From Candidatus Cloacimonadota bacterium (GTDB lineage Bacteria; Cloacimonadota; Cloacimonadia; Cloacimonadales; Cloacimonadaceae), in contig JAQUJJ010000051.1 in the NCBI GenBank assembly GCA_028681035.1, forward strand, positions 1 to 23,719: a stretch of DNA of 23,719 nt. The letters are read 5' to 3'. The translations under genes were made by a program, and so were the position numbers. Below the pieces are notes generated by a model, which was given only the letters and a program-made list of their open reading frames with translations, did not search any database and was not told the origin of the DNA. Positions 6,283 to 14,246 of the stretch are shown here, piece after piece. Numbering within the stretch: the first letter of the stretch is position 1; each line of letters starts with the position of its first letter.

Positions 6283-7299
6283 TTGTGGCATTGGCTTATG
6301 AAAAAGTATAACGCAATAGCCTTGTTTTCTGGTGGTTTGGACAGTATCTTAGCTGTGAAATGGATGCAGAGTCGAGGCTACAATGTGCATGCAGTCTATT
6401 TCCGTGCTCCTTATATGGCAACGGACAGGGCAATTCTATCTGCGAAACAAAACGATATTGAGCTAGAAGTTATAGACGTAACAGAAGAGCATTTACTGCT
6501 TCTGGATAATCCTGTTTACGGCTTTGGGAAGAGGCTAAACCCCTGTATTGATTGTCATGGTTTTATGTTTAGAAAAGCTGCGGAATTGCTAATTGAAAGG
6601 GAAGCTGATTATCTAATCAGCGGAGAGGTATTGGGTCAACGTCCCATGTCTCAGCGACGCGATTCACTGGATAGTGTGGCGAAACTTAGTGGAGTAAGGG
6701 ATTTGATAGTTCGTCCCTTGTGCCAAGCACTTCTAAGCGATACCCTTCCGATTAGAGAAGGATGGGTGGATAAGAACGATATGCTGAGGTTCAATGGAAG
6801 AGGACGGACAGACCAGCTTAATTTGGCGCATAAATTGGGAGTAACAGATTACCCTCATCCTGCGGGCGGATGCTTATTGACAGATAAAAACTATTGCCTC
6901 AGATTACAAGATTTGATAGATAGTGATGAGCTTACTATAGAAAACTTGGAATTGCTCTCTAATGGCAGACATTTCCGTATGGGTGATACTCATAAAGTGA
7001 TTGTTGGCAGGGAAGAAGCAGATAACATCGCCTTGGAAGGTGTTTTTAAGAATGGTTATATGCTATTAGCTAAAGATATTATGGGTCCTTTAGGATTGAT
7101 TATTGGAAAAAGAATAGCAGAGCTGGATTTGCAAAACGCATATGATTTATTTCTTTACTATAACACCAAAGCGTCCGACCAATGGACTGTTGAAGTAACA
7201 GCATATAAAGATGGGAAACAAATTGGTGATACCTTTGAGGTGCTTGCCAATAAAGCTAAACCAGAAACGATAAAACAGTATCGTATTTCTTACGATTGA
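6283..7299 (+). CDS. PP-loop ATPase, ThiI-like tRNA sulfurtransferase with C-terminal NFACT-R-like (DUF814) domain
   Basis: A 338-residue cytoplasmic enzyme of the short ThiI-like group that anaerobes carry and that is often annotated as a tRNA thiouridine synthase. It would adenylate a tRNA uridine before sulfur insertion. The PP-loop SGGLDS is at 16-21. NPCIDCH places Cys88 and Cys91 in a CxxC, GEVLGQRPMSQ follows at 114-124, and AGGCLLT gives Cys197; CxxC plus a distant Cys is the pattern that binds an Fe-S cluster in TtuA-type enzymes, so a cluster is likely. Residues about 226-260 (NGRHFRMG, HKVIVGREEA) match the NFACT-R/DUF814 domain. There is no THUMP domain. The start is ambiguous: TTG at 6283 has AGAGG 5 bases upstream, while ATG at 6298 gives a more usual N terminus but lacks a spaced ribosome site. 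The hydrolase gene follows after 13 bases. Confidence 0.8.
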   Translation: MWHWLMKKYNAIALFSGGLDSILAVKWMQSRGYNVHAVYFRAPYMATDRAILSAKQNDIELEVIDVTEEHLLLLDNPVYGFGKRLNPCIDCHGFMFRKAAELLIEREADYLISGEVLGQRPMSQRRDSLDSVAKLSGVRDLIVRPLCQALLSDTLPIREGWVDKNDMLRFNGRGRTDQLNLAHKLGVTDYPHPAGGCLLTDKNYCLRLQDLIDSDELTIENLELLSNGRHFRMGDTHKVIVGREEADNIALEGVFKNGYMLLAKDIMGPLGLIIGKRIAELDLQNAYDLFLYYNTKASDQWTVEVTAYKDGKQIGDTFEVLANKAKPETIKQYRISYD

Positions 7300-7312
7300 T
7301 AAAAGGGTAGAT

Positions 7313-7939
7313 ATGATAAAAATAGAATCCTCAATACTCTTGCCGGAGTTTCAAACTAATACTTGGTTACTATGGGATACAGTTAGCTTGGAAGCTTTAC
7401 TTATAGACCCCAGTGCAGCTTCAGAAACACTTTTAAACTCAATTAAGGATAAACACCTGAAAGTTAAGATGATTGTTAACACCCACGGTCACGGTGACCA
7501 TATTGGAGGAAACGCATTCTTTGCGGAAGCCTTAAAATGTCCTTGCGCTATCCATGCGCTGGATGCTGACATGCTGGTTGATAATAAAAAGAATTTCAGT
7601 GATATGATGGGCTATAAGCTGAGTTTAAAGCCGGCAGAACATATTTTAGAAGATGGAGAAATCATTAAACTTGGCGAGATTGATGTTAAAGTGATTCATA
7701 CGCCGGGACACACACCTGGCGGGATTTGTTTGTTAACAGGTAAATACTTGGTTAGCGGAGATACATTGTTTGAACAAAGCATTGGGCGCACTGATTTGCC
7801 TGGTGGAAGTAATGCCGCTATACAGAAATCTATTAAAGAAAAGCTGTTTTGCCTAGATGACGATACACTTGTGTTTCCTGGGCATGGACCCACCACCAGC
7901 ATTGGATTAGAGAAAGCTAACAACCCATTTGTTCAATAG
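7313..7939 (+). CDS. metallo-beta-lactamase-fold hydrolase (glyoxalase II/YcbL-like)
   Basis: A 208-residue single-domain hydrolase with two bound metals expected. Ligands are visible: THGHGDHIGG gives His58, His60, Asp62 and His63; HTPGHTPGG gives His133; SGDTLF gives Asp150; FPGHGP gives His191. The SIGRTDLPGG motif and the short length match the YcbL/type II hydroxyacylglutathione-hydrolase-like group, which lacks the long C-terminal substrate domain of classical glyoxalase II. Thioester hydrolysis is likely, but the substrate is unknown, since glutathione use in such an anaerobe is doubtful. AGGG sits 5 bases before the ATG. It lies between the PP-loop gene and guaA, and its TAG stop overlaps the ribosome site of guaA. 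Confidence 0.8.
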   Translation: MIKIESSILLPEFQTNTWLLWDTVSLEALLIDPSAASETLLNSIKDKHLKVKMIVNTHGHGDHIGGNAFFAEALKCPCAIHALDADMLVDNKKNFSDMMGYKLSLKPAEHILEDGEIIKLGEIDVKVIHTPGHTPGGICLLTGKYLVSGDTLFEQSIGRTDLPGGSNAAIQKSIKEKLFCLDDDTLVFPGHGPTTSIGLEKANNPFVQ

Positions 7940-7948
7940 GAGCAATTT

Positions 7949-9487
7949 GTGCATAATAAAGTCCTGATATTAGATTTCGGCTCGCAATACACACAGTTAA
8001 TCGCAAGAACTATACGCTCGCTGAATGTCTATTGCGAAATTCATCCCTATCTTATGGATGCAAAAAGCATAACAAGCTTTGCTGCATCTGCAATTATTCT
8101 CTCTGGAAGTCCATTTAGTATTACTAGTGATAACGCTCCTCAGCCCAATGATATAATATGGAAATTGGGGATTCCTATCTTAGGAATATGCTATGGAATG
8201 CAATTGATAGCTTCTAACTGGGGCGGCAAAGTGCAAGCTGCAAGTAAGAGAGAATATGGCTTTGCAGAACTGCACATTGGTGATTGCAAAGATGTGTTAT
8301 TCGATGAACTGAAGCAAATTGAACAAGTGTGGATGAGCCACGGAGATGCTTTATCCAAGCTTCCAGATTGTTTTAATATCCTAGCCAAAACAGATAATTC
8401 GCCCCATGCTGCGATAAAGCACAAAACCCAACCCATCTATGCCCTTCAATTCCATCCGGAGGTAGTTCATAGCCCATGTGGCAAGAAGATTATTGCTAAT
8501 TTTCTGTTTCATATTGCTGGTTTGAAAGCAGATTGGACAGCCGGCTCTTTTATCTCCGAAAGCATCAAAGCTATTAGAGAGCAAGTGGGGGAGAAGAGGG
8601 TTATTCTTGGTTTAAGCGGTGGGGTTGATTCTACTGTTGCCGCGATGCTGTTGTATGAAGCTATTGGAAAGCAACTCCTTCCCATATTTGTGGATACAGG
8701 TTTGATGCGTTACAATGAAGCAACTAGAGTGAAGGAACTTTTTGCACCCTATCCTGATCTTAATATCCGCTATGTGGATGCAGGAAACGCTTTTCTTAGT
8801 AAGCTAAAAAATGTAAGTGATCCTGAACAGAAACGTAAGATTATTGGTTCCGAGTTTATTAGTGTATTCGACAAAGTGGCAAAAGAATACACCGATGCTG
8901 AGTTTTTAGCGCAGGGCACCTTGTATCCTGATGTGATTGAAAGTGTCTCCTTTGCAGGTCCATCAGCAACCATAAAGAGCCATCATAATGTAGGCGGTTT
9001 ACCAGCTAAAATGAAACTAAAACTGGTGGAACCGCTACGCGAGCTGTTTAAAGATGAAGTTCGCGAAGTGGGCACATCTTTAGGATTGCCCGATAGTTTG
9101 GTACAAAGACATCCATTTCCAGGTCCCGGATTAGCTGTTAGGATAATTGGCTCCGTGGATATACATAAAGTACAGCTACTGCAAAAGGTGGATGAAATCT
9201 TTATCAGTGAGCTACATGCGGCTGATCTTTACAACAAAACATGGCAGGCATTTGCCGTATTGCTACCCATCCATAGTGTAGGAGTGATGGGTGATGAGCG
9301 CACTTATGATCAGGTTTGCGCCCTTCGTGCAGTGAATAGCATTGATGGTATGACTGCGGACTGGACGGAACTTCCTCATAGCTTTTTAAAAAAGGTGTCA
9401 AACCGCATTAGTAACGAGGTTAAGGGCATCAGTAGAGTAGTATTAGACATTAGTTCCAAGCCTCCGGCAACTATAGAATGGGAGTAA
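7949..9487 (+). CDS. guaA: GMP synthase (glutamine-hydrolysing)
   Basis: Converts XMP to GMP using ATP and glutamine, the last step of guanine nucleotide synthesis. At 512 residues it has the full length. The glutamine amidotransferase triad is Cys81 (GICYGMQ), His169 and Glu171 (FHPEV). The ATP pyrophosphatase loop SGGVDS is at 223-228, followed by GTLYPDVIES, HHNVGGLP and HPFPGPGLAVRI, and the dimerisation tail ends in KPPATIEWE. The start is GTG at 7949, supported by AGGAG at 7938-7942, which shares bases with the TAG stop of the preceding hydrolase, so translation of the two is probably coupled. Confidence 0.97.
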   Translation: MHNKVLILDFGSQYTQLIARTIRSLNVYCEIHPYLMDAKSITSFAASAIILSGSPFSITSDNAPQPNDIIWKLGIPILGICYGMQLIASNWGGKVQAASKREYGFAELHIGDCKDVLFDELKQIEQVWMSHGDALSKLPDCFNILAKTDNSPHAAIKHKTQPIYALQFHPEVVHSPCGKKIIANFLFHIAGLKADWTAGSFISESIKAIREQVGEKRVILGLSGGVDSTVAAMLLYEAIGKQLLPIFVDTGLMRYNEATRVKELFAPYPDLNIRYVDAGNAFLSKLKNVSDPEQKRKIIGSEFISVFDKVAKEYTDAEFLAQGTLYPDVIESVSFAGPSATIKSHHNVGGLPAKMKLKLVEPLRELFKDEVREVGTSLGLPDSLVQRHPFPGPGLAVRIIGSVDIHKVQLLQKVDEIFISELHAADLYNKTWQAFAVLLPIHSVGVMGDERTYDQVCALRAVNSIDGMTADWTELPHSFLKKVSNRISNEVKGISRVVLDISSKPPATIEWE

Positions 9488-9490
9488 TTT

Positions 9491-9624
9491 ATGTTTCTTA
9501 ATGCTTTGGCAATTAGTCTATTAGAGGAAAGAGGAATAAAGGTGTCCAATTATCTCTTGACAAAAAAGAGGCATTGCAACTTATGACTTCTATCCATGCA
9601 GTTTTGAACACGCTGGGGGCGTAG
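9491..9624 (+). pseudogene. possible small gene broken by a frameshift
   Basis: An ATG at 9491 follows GGAG by 7 bases and runs MFLNALAISLLEERGIK. In that frame it stops at 9584-9586. One base back, from 9541, the frame continues as GVQLSLDKKEALQLMTS and on to a TAG at 9622-9624, inside the tRNA. The two halves join as one amphipathic, protein-like peptide of about 44 residues. This suggests an indel, a sequencing error near the AATAAAGG run, or chance. The tRNA promoter also lies in it, which argues against a working gene. Confidence 0.25.
9557..9587 (+). promoter_or_regulatory. likely promoter of tRNA-Asp
   Basis: A perfect TTGACA at 9557-9562 is followed after 18-19 bases by TTATGA/TATGAC (9581-9587), a fair -10 element. 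Transcription would begin near 9593, some 20 bases before the tRNA. Confidence 0.45.
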
Positions 9625-9692
9625 TTCAGTTTGGTTAGAACGTCTGCCTGTCACGCAGAAGGCCGCGAGTTCGAGTCTCGTCGCTCCCGCCA
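9615..9692 (+). tRNA. tRNA-Asp (anticodon GUC)
   Basis: A full cloverleaf with encoded CCA: acceptor GGGGGCG (9615-9621) with CGCTCCC (9682-9688), D stem GTTC/GAAC, anticodon stem TCTGC (9643-9647) with GCAGA (9655-9659), anticodon GTC at 9650-9652, T stem GCGAG/CTCGT around TTCGAGT, discriminator G at 9689. It sits alone between guaA and waaA. Confidence 0.96.
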
Positions 9693-9701
9693 GTTTATTT
9701 T

Positions 9702-9724
9702 GACGCCTAAGGGCGTCTTTTTTT
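9702..9724 (+). terminator. rho-independent terminator of tRNA-Asp
   Basis: GACGCC (9702-9707), TAAG loop, GGCGTC (9712-9717) and seven T bases (9718-9724). It begins 10 bases after the tRNA and abuts the start of waaA. Confidence 0.9.
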
Positions 9725-9740
9725 CATGGATAGGAAAATC

Positions 9741-10985
9741 ATGATAGCTATCTTAACTCTGTTTAATCTACTACTAGAGGCAGTTTACATCCTCTTTTTC
9801 CCTGTTATATACATTATATTAAACGCACTTAAATATCTCCCTTCCATATTTGTAAGGGGCAACGACACAAATAAGGGAATTCTCTTTCATGCTGCTTCTG
9901 TAGGGGAAGTGAATGCGATTAAACCTCTTGTTACTAAGCTGCTAGATGAAGATAGAGCTTTGCAGATTGTTATTACTACCAGTACCATCACAGGCTTGCA
10001 GTTAGCGCAAAGTATATCACCTCTTGTGCAAGCATATCTTTCAGCAGTAGATGTACCTCACATCCGAAATAAACAGCTTGATAAGATTAATCCAAGCCTA
10101 ATCTGCATAGTGGAAACAGAGATATGGCTAAATATGTTGTATTGGGCAAAAAGGCATAAAGTACAGGTTTTGTTTATTAATGCTAGGATGTCTGAGCGCA
10201 CTTTTAAATGGTATCATAAACTGAGAAACATATTGAGGTTTGTGGGGAGTTCCATAGAGGGTATTTATGCCCAAAGCGAAGAGAATGCGCTTAGATATCG
10301 GCAAATCTTTAACTGTCCGGTAATCAACAGTGGGAATTTGAAATACTCTTTGAAGCTGAAAGATTACAATCAAAATGATATTCGCAAAGAGCTGGGATTT
10401 AAGGAAGAAGATTTTATCCTATGCTGGGGTTCTTCCCGTCCCGGCGAAGAGGCACTTATTCTCTCTATGTTGCCTGCTTTAACAACGAAGATACCCAAGC
10501 TAAAGCTTATCATTGCCATCAGGCACACCAATAGGCTAAAAGAGGTGCTTGCTCTATTGCAGAACCTTCACTATCGGCTGTATTCAAAAGGAATATTGGA
10601 AGATAACATAGATACCAAAGTGTTGGTTATAGATACCCTGGGTGTGTTAGATAAAGCTTATGCTATCTGTGATGTTGCTATTGTAGGTGGTTCTTTTTAT
10701 GATTTTGGGGGGCACAACCCTCTAGAGCCTGCTTTTTATGCCAAGCCTATCATTATAGGGAATTTCCACCGCTCATGTAAGGATTCTGTAAAAAAGCTTC
10801 AGGAAGGCAATGGCATAGTTGTATCTGATGGATCTAAGCTAAACCCAGATATAATCTCACTTGCAAAAGATGAAGCAAAGCGCAATAGTTTGGGAACGCA
10901 CGCTAAACAGATATTGAATGAAAACTCACAAGCATTGGATGAACAGATGCAAACCATAATAAATACTATGGAGATACGAAAATGA
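9741..10985 (+). CDS. waaA: 3-deoxy-D-manno-octulosonic acid (Kdo) transferase
   Basis: Transfers Kdo from CMP-Kdo to lipid A precursor at the inner face of the cytoplasmic membrane, so the cell makes lipopolysaccharide. Family marks: an N-terminal membrane-anchor helix (roughly residues 5-32), HAASVGEV with the probable catalytic Glu56, VETEIW, INARMSERTFKWY and GGSFYDFGGHNPLEP. The length is about 414 residues, normal for GT30. I prefer the ATG at 9741, which has AGGA 5 bases upstream; an in-frame ATG at 9726 lies one base after the T run of the tRNA terminator and has no ribosome site. There is no room for a separate promoter after that terminator, so expression probably depends on read-through or a promoter inside the tRNA region. 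Its stop overlaps the amrS start (ATGA). Confidence 0.93.
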   Translation: MIAILTLFNLLLEAVYILFFPVIYIILNALKYLPSIFVRGNDTNKGILFHAASVGEVNAIKPLVTKLLDEDRALQIVITTSTITGLQLAQSISPLVQAYLSAVDVPHIRNKQLDKINPSLICIVETEIWLNMLYWAKRHKVQVLFINARMSERTFKWYHKLRNILRFVGSSIEGIYAQSEENALRYRQIFNCPVINSGNLKYSLKLKDYNQNDIRKELGFKEEDFILCWGSSRPGEEALILSMLPALTTKIPKLKLIIAIRHTNRLKEVLALLQNLHYRLYSKGILEDNIDTKVLVIDTLGVLDKAYAICDVAIVGGSFYDFGGHNPLEPAFYAKPIIIGNFHRSCKDSVKKLQEGNGIVVSDGSKLNPDIISLAKDEAKRNSLGTHAKQILNENSQALDEQMQTIINTMEIRK

Positions 10986-11854
10986 GAGAAGCATTATACT
11001 TTAGTAAGGAAGGGACATCTGTTCGCTGCGAATTATGTCCCAGAATGTGCTTAATTGCGGAAGGTGAAACTGGATATTGCCGCGGAAGAAAGGTAGTTAA
11101 CGGGGTGTTGATAGCCGACAATTATGCGAAGTGCGCATCAATATCAATAGACCCCATAGAAAAGAAACCGCTATACCATTTTAATCCTGGTTCTTCAATT
11201 CTCTCCTTGGGTCCAAACTCGTGTAATTTAGGCTGTTTATTTTGTCAGAATTGGAGCATTAGCCAAACGGAATGTTCCATCAAATTGTTAAGCGTGGAAG
11301 AGTTAGTTTCTACACTAACGAAACATGATTTAACTCAAGTAGCTTTTACATATACAGAGCCTTTAATGTGGTATGAATACATATGGGATTTTGCGAAGCT
11401 GACAGGTGGTAAGATAGACATTGTGCTAGTAACAAATGGCTATTTGAATGAGCAACCTTTCAAAGACATTGTTCCACATATTACTGCCATGAACATAGAT
11501 TTAAAATCAATAAACAGTGAATTTTATAGACAAGTATGTGGGGGAGATGTGGAGGTTATTAAAAGAAACATTCAGATTGCTTATCAAGCCGGAATACATG
11601 TAGAAATAACCAATCTACTTATACCGGGTTATAATGACAGTGCCTCTGAGATTGAAGATTTAGCTAAATTTATCGCCTCAATAGATCGCAATATTACTTT
11701 ACATATCTCTGCATATCATCCCGATTTCAAGTTTTCTGCCCATGCCACTAAAGCTAGTGAAATTGAGCATGCCTGCGATATCGCAGCTAAATACCTCAGC
11801 CGGGTTTACGCAGGAAATGTGCAAATCCCCAAATACTCTCTGAATAGATGCTAA
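10982..11854 (+). CDS. amrS: AmmeMemoRadiSam-system radical SAM enzyme (short form)
   Basis: A radical SAM enzyme of the AmrS family, related to pyruvate formate-lyase activators. The Fe-S cluster motif is CNLGCLFC (Cys81, Cys85, Cys88). The family's N-terminal cysteine group is present (CELCPRMC then GYC at 31-33), as are YHFNPG, TYTEP, DLKS and ISAYHPDFK. The chemistry of this system is not established; it normally occurs with AmrA and Memo-like AmrB proteins, neither of which is in this window. At 290 residues it is shorter than family members I recall (about 330-350): the usual C-terminal tail with NTYCPxCG after GNV is replaced by a short end, IPKYSLNRC. Its ATG overlaps the waaA stop by 4 bases and its end overlaps the next gene by 7, so it is translated within an operon. 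Confidence 0.85.
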   Translation: MREALYFSKEGTSVRCELCPRMCLIAEGETGYCRGRKVVNGVLIADNYAKCASISIDPIEKKPLYHFNPGSSILSLGPNSCNLGCLFCQNWSISQTECSIKLLSVEELVSTLTKHDLTQVAFTYTEPLMWYEYIWDFAKLTGGKIDIVLVTNGYLNEQPFKDIVPHITAMNIDLKSINSEFYRQVCGGDVEVIKRNIQIAYQAGIHVEITNLLIPGYNDSASEIEDLAKFIASIDRNITLHISAYHPDFKFSAHATKASEIEHACDIAAKYLSRVYAGNVQIPKYSLNRC

Positions 11855-12222
11855 AGTCTAACAGATTATTTATAAATACTTTTAGCATCGCGGATGCTGT
11901 GCTTGTGGTGATGGTCATAATTGCAGTTATCCTCAGTAGCATCAGTTTGTCTAAATCAACAAAAATGACTAGTGTGTTCATATATAAGGACAACCAGTTG
12001 CTGTCTGTGTACCCAATCAATAAAAATGAAATCATTCGTATTGATGAGCACAATACTATATCGATAAGCAATGGAAAAGTGAGAATGATTGCGGCTGATT
12101 GTCCAGACAAACGCTGTGTAAAACAAGGTTACAGCAGTTCAATGCCCATAATATGTATGCCCAATCATCTTATTATTGAGATCAAGGCTAAAGAAAAGAC
12201 AAGAAAACTAATACTTCAATAA
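11848..12222 (+). CDS. NusG domain II-containing membrane protein
   Basis: 124 residues. One transmembrane helix at about 14-34 is followed by an exported or cytoplasmic domain with the NusG-II/DUF1312 signature: AADCPDKRCVKQG (83-94) and IICMPNHLIIEI (101-112), with Cys85, Cys90 and Cys103. The three cysteines suggest a redox or metal-linked role. The function of this family is not known; despite the name it lacks the NGN domain of transcription factor NusG. From memory, relatives often sit near Rnf or flavin-transfer genes, but none is seen here. It overlaps amrS by 7 bases and ends 8 bases before the fusion gene. Confidence 0.85.
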   Translation: MLKSNRLFINTFSIADAVLVVMVIIAVILSSISLSKSTKMTSVFIYKDNQLLSVYPINKNEIIRIDEHNTISISNGKVRMIAADCPDKRCVKQGYSSSMPIICMPNHLIIEIKAKEKTRKLILQ

Positions 12223-12230
12223 GGATTGTT

Positions 12231-14213
12231 ATGCTTAAGCTTGCGTTATACGTTTCTAACCATGGGTACGGTCATGCCACCCGCATAAGTGCACTGGCAG
12301 AGCAGATGAATAGCTATGGTGTATATTGTCATATTATAAGTGAGAAACCTGCTTTCCTGTTTGCCAATTTAAACCCTAATCTTTCTAAGCTACATTCGCG
12401 TTCTATCGACAGTGGGGTGAAGCATGGAGATAACTTGTCTGTAGATTATGATGCAACTAAAAAGTCAATTGTGAGTATATTAGGTAAGCGGGATAGAATA
12501 ATAGCCGATGAATTGGAGTTTATCAGAACTGAAGAGATAAATATCATTATCGCTGATATTCCATATTTAGTCTCACAAATTGCGATTTATGCCGAGATTC
12601 CTGCATATGCCATTAGTAATTTTGATTGGCATCACATTTACAAAGGCTTGTTCGAAAATGACACGGAGTTAAAACCTATTCTCAATACCATCTGGTCAAT
12701 GTATCAAAGCTTTGACCATAGTTTTCGCTTACCTTTTAGCTCCATCGATAGCGTTGCTGCGCTGGCAAATAAAGAACAATGTGGAGTGCTTGCCCGTAAG
12801 AAAAGTAATTATTCTAACTTCCGTAAGAGCCACTGTATGGAAAGTGACACTAAGATTCTATTGCTTATGTTCGGCGGAGAAGGGAACTTAGAGCTAAACA
12901 TAGAAACATTATGCGAGGCTTTTAAGGGTGTGGTTATCTCTACGTTTTCAAATGTATCAGCAAAAAACCACTATCAGGTAGAGGTAAGTGATGATTTTCT
13001 GGATTTGATCTTCAATGCAGATATCGTACTCTGCAAGCTTGGCTATAGTACCTTGGCAGAGGCAGTTCAATTTAACAAGTATATCATGTACTGCTCGAGA
13101 GGTAATTATCCAGAAGAGATTTGTTTGCGTGAAGGGCTAAAGGATTACTCCAATTGTATGTACTTAGAATGCTTGAATAATAGCGTTTCTAAGTGGAATA
13201 AACTATTATCGCAGGTACATCCTCAACCAAAGGTTAATCCCCTTTATGGAAACGCTAACTCAGCAATTGTCGGGCAGATACTAAAACACTACATTGATCT
13301 GAAGTATCCTAATGCTAAGCTACTAAGTGTGTTCGACTTAGGCTCCAATACTTTGAACTATGTCTTGTTCGACTTAAATACTTTAAAAGTTATTCATAAA
13401 GCTCATTGCACTACTAAGTTGGCAAAGAATCTGCGGGTTAATAGCTTTAGCGAAGCTCGCATGAAATCTGTCCTAAGTGCAATAAATCCCATTATGCACA
13501 TGGATACATGCATAAATTCAGAAAAAGTTTGCATTGCTACCGGTGTATCACGCTATATAGATAACTCCAGTGCCCTGCTGAAGAGAATAGAAGATAGATA
13601 TAATGTGAAACCACGGATCATATCTGAACGTGAAGAAAGCCGTTACGTTTACTATGCTGCGCAAGATGTTGCAAATGGGGAAGAGGGCGTTATAATTATT
13701 GATATTGGTGGTGCTAGTACTGAGCTTGTCATCAGTAAAAGCTCTGGAACTTATGAGAGTTTCTATATTCCCTTTGGATTATTGAATATTACGCAAGCTG
13801 AATTAGCAATAGAATCTAACATCCAAACAAGCCTGAAGAAAGCTATGCAACCTTTACCTGACATTTACCCAAAAAAGATAGTAGGCATAGGGCTTACTTT
13901 CACTTACCTTGCGGCAGTTATCTATAAAGGTGGTTTAGCTTGCCCGGATATTTATCAAGGTAAACCTATCAATATAAGTGATTTGCAAAAGCTAGCTAAT
14001 GATATACGCAACCATGATGAGATTCACTACCTGCCTTATTTGCTTGATTCTTCCTATCTGCCTATTCTGAAGCTTAGTATAGAATTTACTATTTCTCTAC
14101 TGGACAAATATGCTGCTTCAGAAATACTAGTAAATTCCGATGGTATTGCGCTAGGTTATGCTAAATGGCGAGTGAAAGATCTATTGCCTAAATCCAAAGC
14201 GCTAACTAAATAA
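12231..14213 (+). CDS. fusion protein: GT-B glycosyltransferase-like domain plus Ppx/GppA phosphatase domain
   Basis: A 660-residue, uninterrupted two-domain protein. Residues 1-350 look like a GT28/MurG-like domain of the type at the N terminus of L-arabinokinases: YVSNHGYGHATR at 7-18, LLMFGGEG at 211-218, and the nucleotide-sugar end DIVLCKLGYSTLAEAVQ (264-280) followed by RGNYPEE. Residues 364-655 are a Ppx/GppA domain, which hydrolyses polyphosphate or pppGpp: FDLGSNTLNYVLFDL (368-382), ATGVSRYIDNS (436-446), IISEREESR (463-471) with the usual catalytic acidic pair, IIDIGGASTEL (489-499), GIGLTF (552-557) and NSDGIALGY (635-643). All nucleotide- and phosphate-binding loops seem intact, so both halves may be active. 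It has AGGA 5 bases before the ATG and starts 8 bases after the NusG-II gene. The sugar acceptor, the donor and the reason for the fusion are unknown. Confidence 0.85.
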   Translation: MLKLALYVSNHGYGHATRISALAEQMNSYGVYCHIISEKPAFLFANLNPNLSKLHSRSIDSGVKHGDNLSVDYDATKKSIVSILGKRDRIIADELEFIRTEEINIIIADIPYLVSQIAIYAEIPAYAISNFDWHHIYKGLFENDTELKPILNTIWSMYQSFDHSFRLPFSSIDSVAALANKEQCGVLARKKSNYSNFRKSHCMESDTKILLLMFGGEGNLELNIETLCEAFKGVVISTFSNVSAKNHYQVEVSDDFLDLIFNADIVLCKLGYSTLAEAVQFNKYIMYCSRGNYPEEICLREGLKDYSNCMYLECLNNSVSKWNKLLSQVHPQPKVNPLYGNANSAIVGQILKHYIDLKYPNAKLLSVFDLGSNTLNYVLFDLNTLKVIHKAHCTTKLAKNLRVNSFSEARMKSVLSAINPIMHMDTCINSEKVCIATGVSRYIDNSSALLKRIEDRYNVKPRIISEREESRYVYYAAQDVANGEEGVIIIDIGGASTELVISKSSGTYESFYIPFGLLNITQAELAIESNIQTSLKKAMQPLPDIYPKKIVGIGLTFTYLAAVIYKGGLACPDIYQGKPINISDLQKLANDIRNHDEIHYLPYLLDSSYLPILKLSIEFTISLLDKYAASEILVNSDGIALGYAKWRVKDLLPKSKALTK

Positions 14214-14246
14214 TATATTGATGAATAAAACAGAGGCAGATAAACA

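Noticed and set aside
13321..14213. Separate Ppx/GppA gene starting within the fusion
   Set aside because: The frame is continuous with the glycosyltransferase half, and I see no stop and no ribosome site at the junction near 13300.
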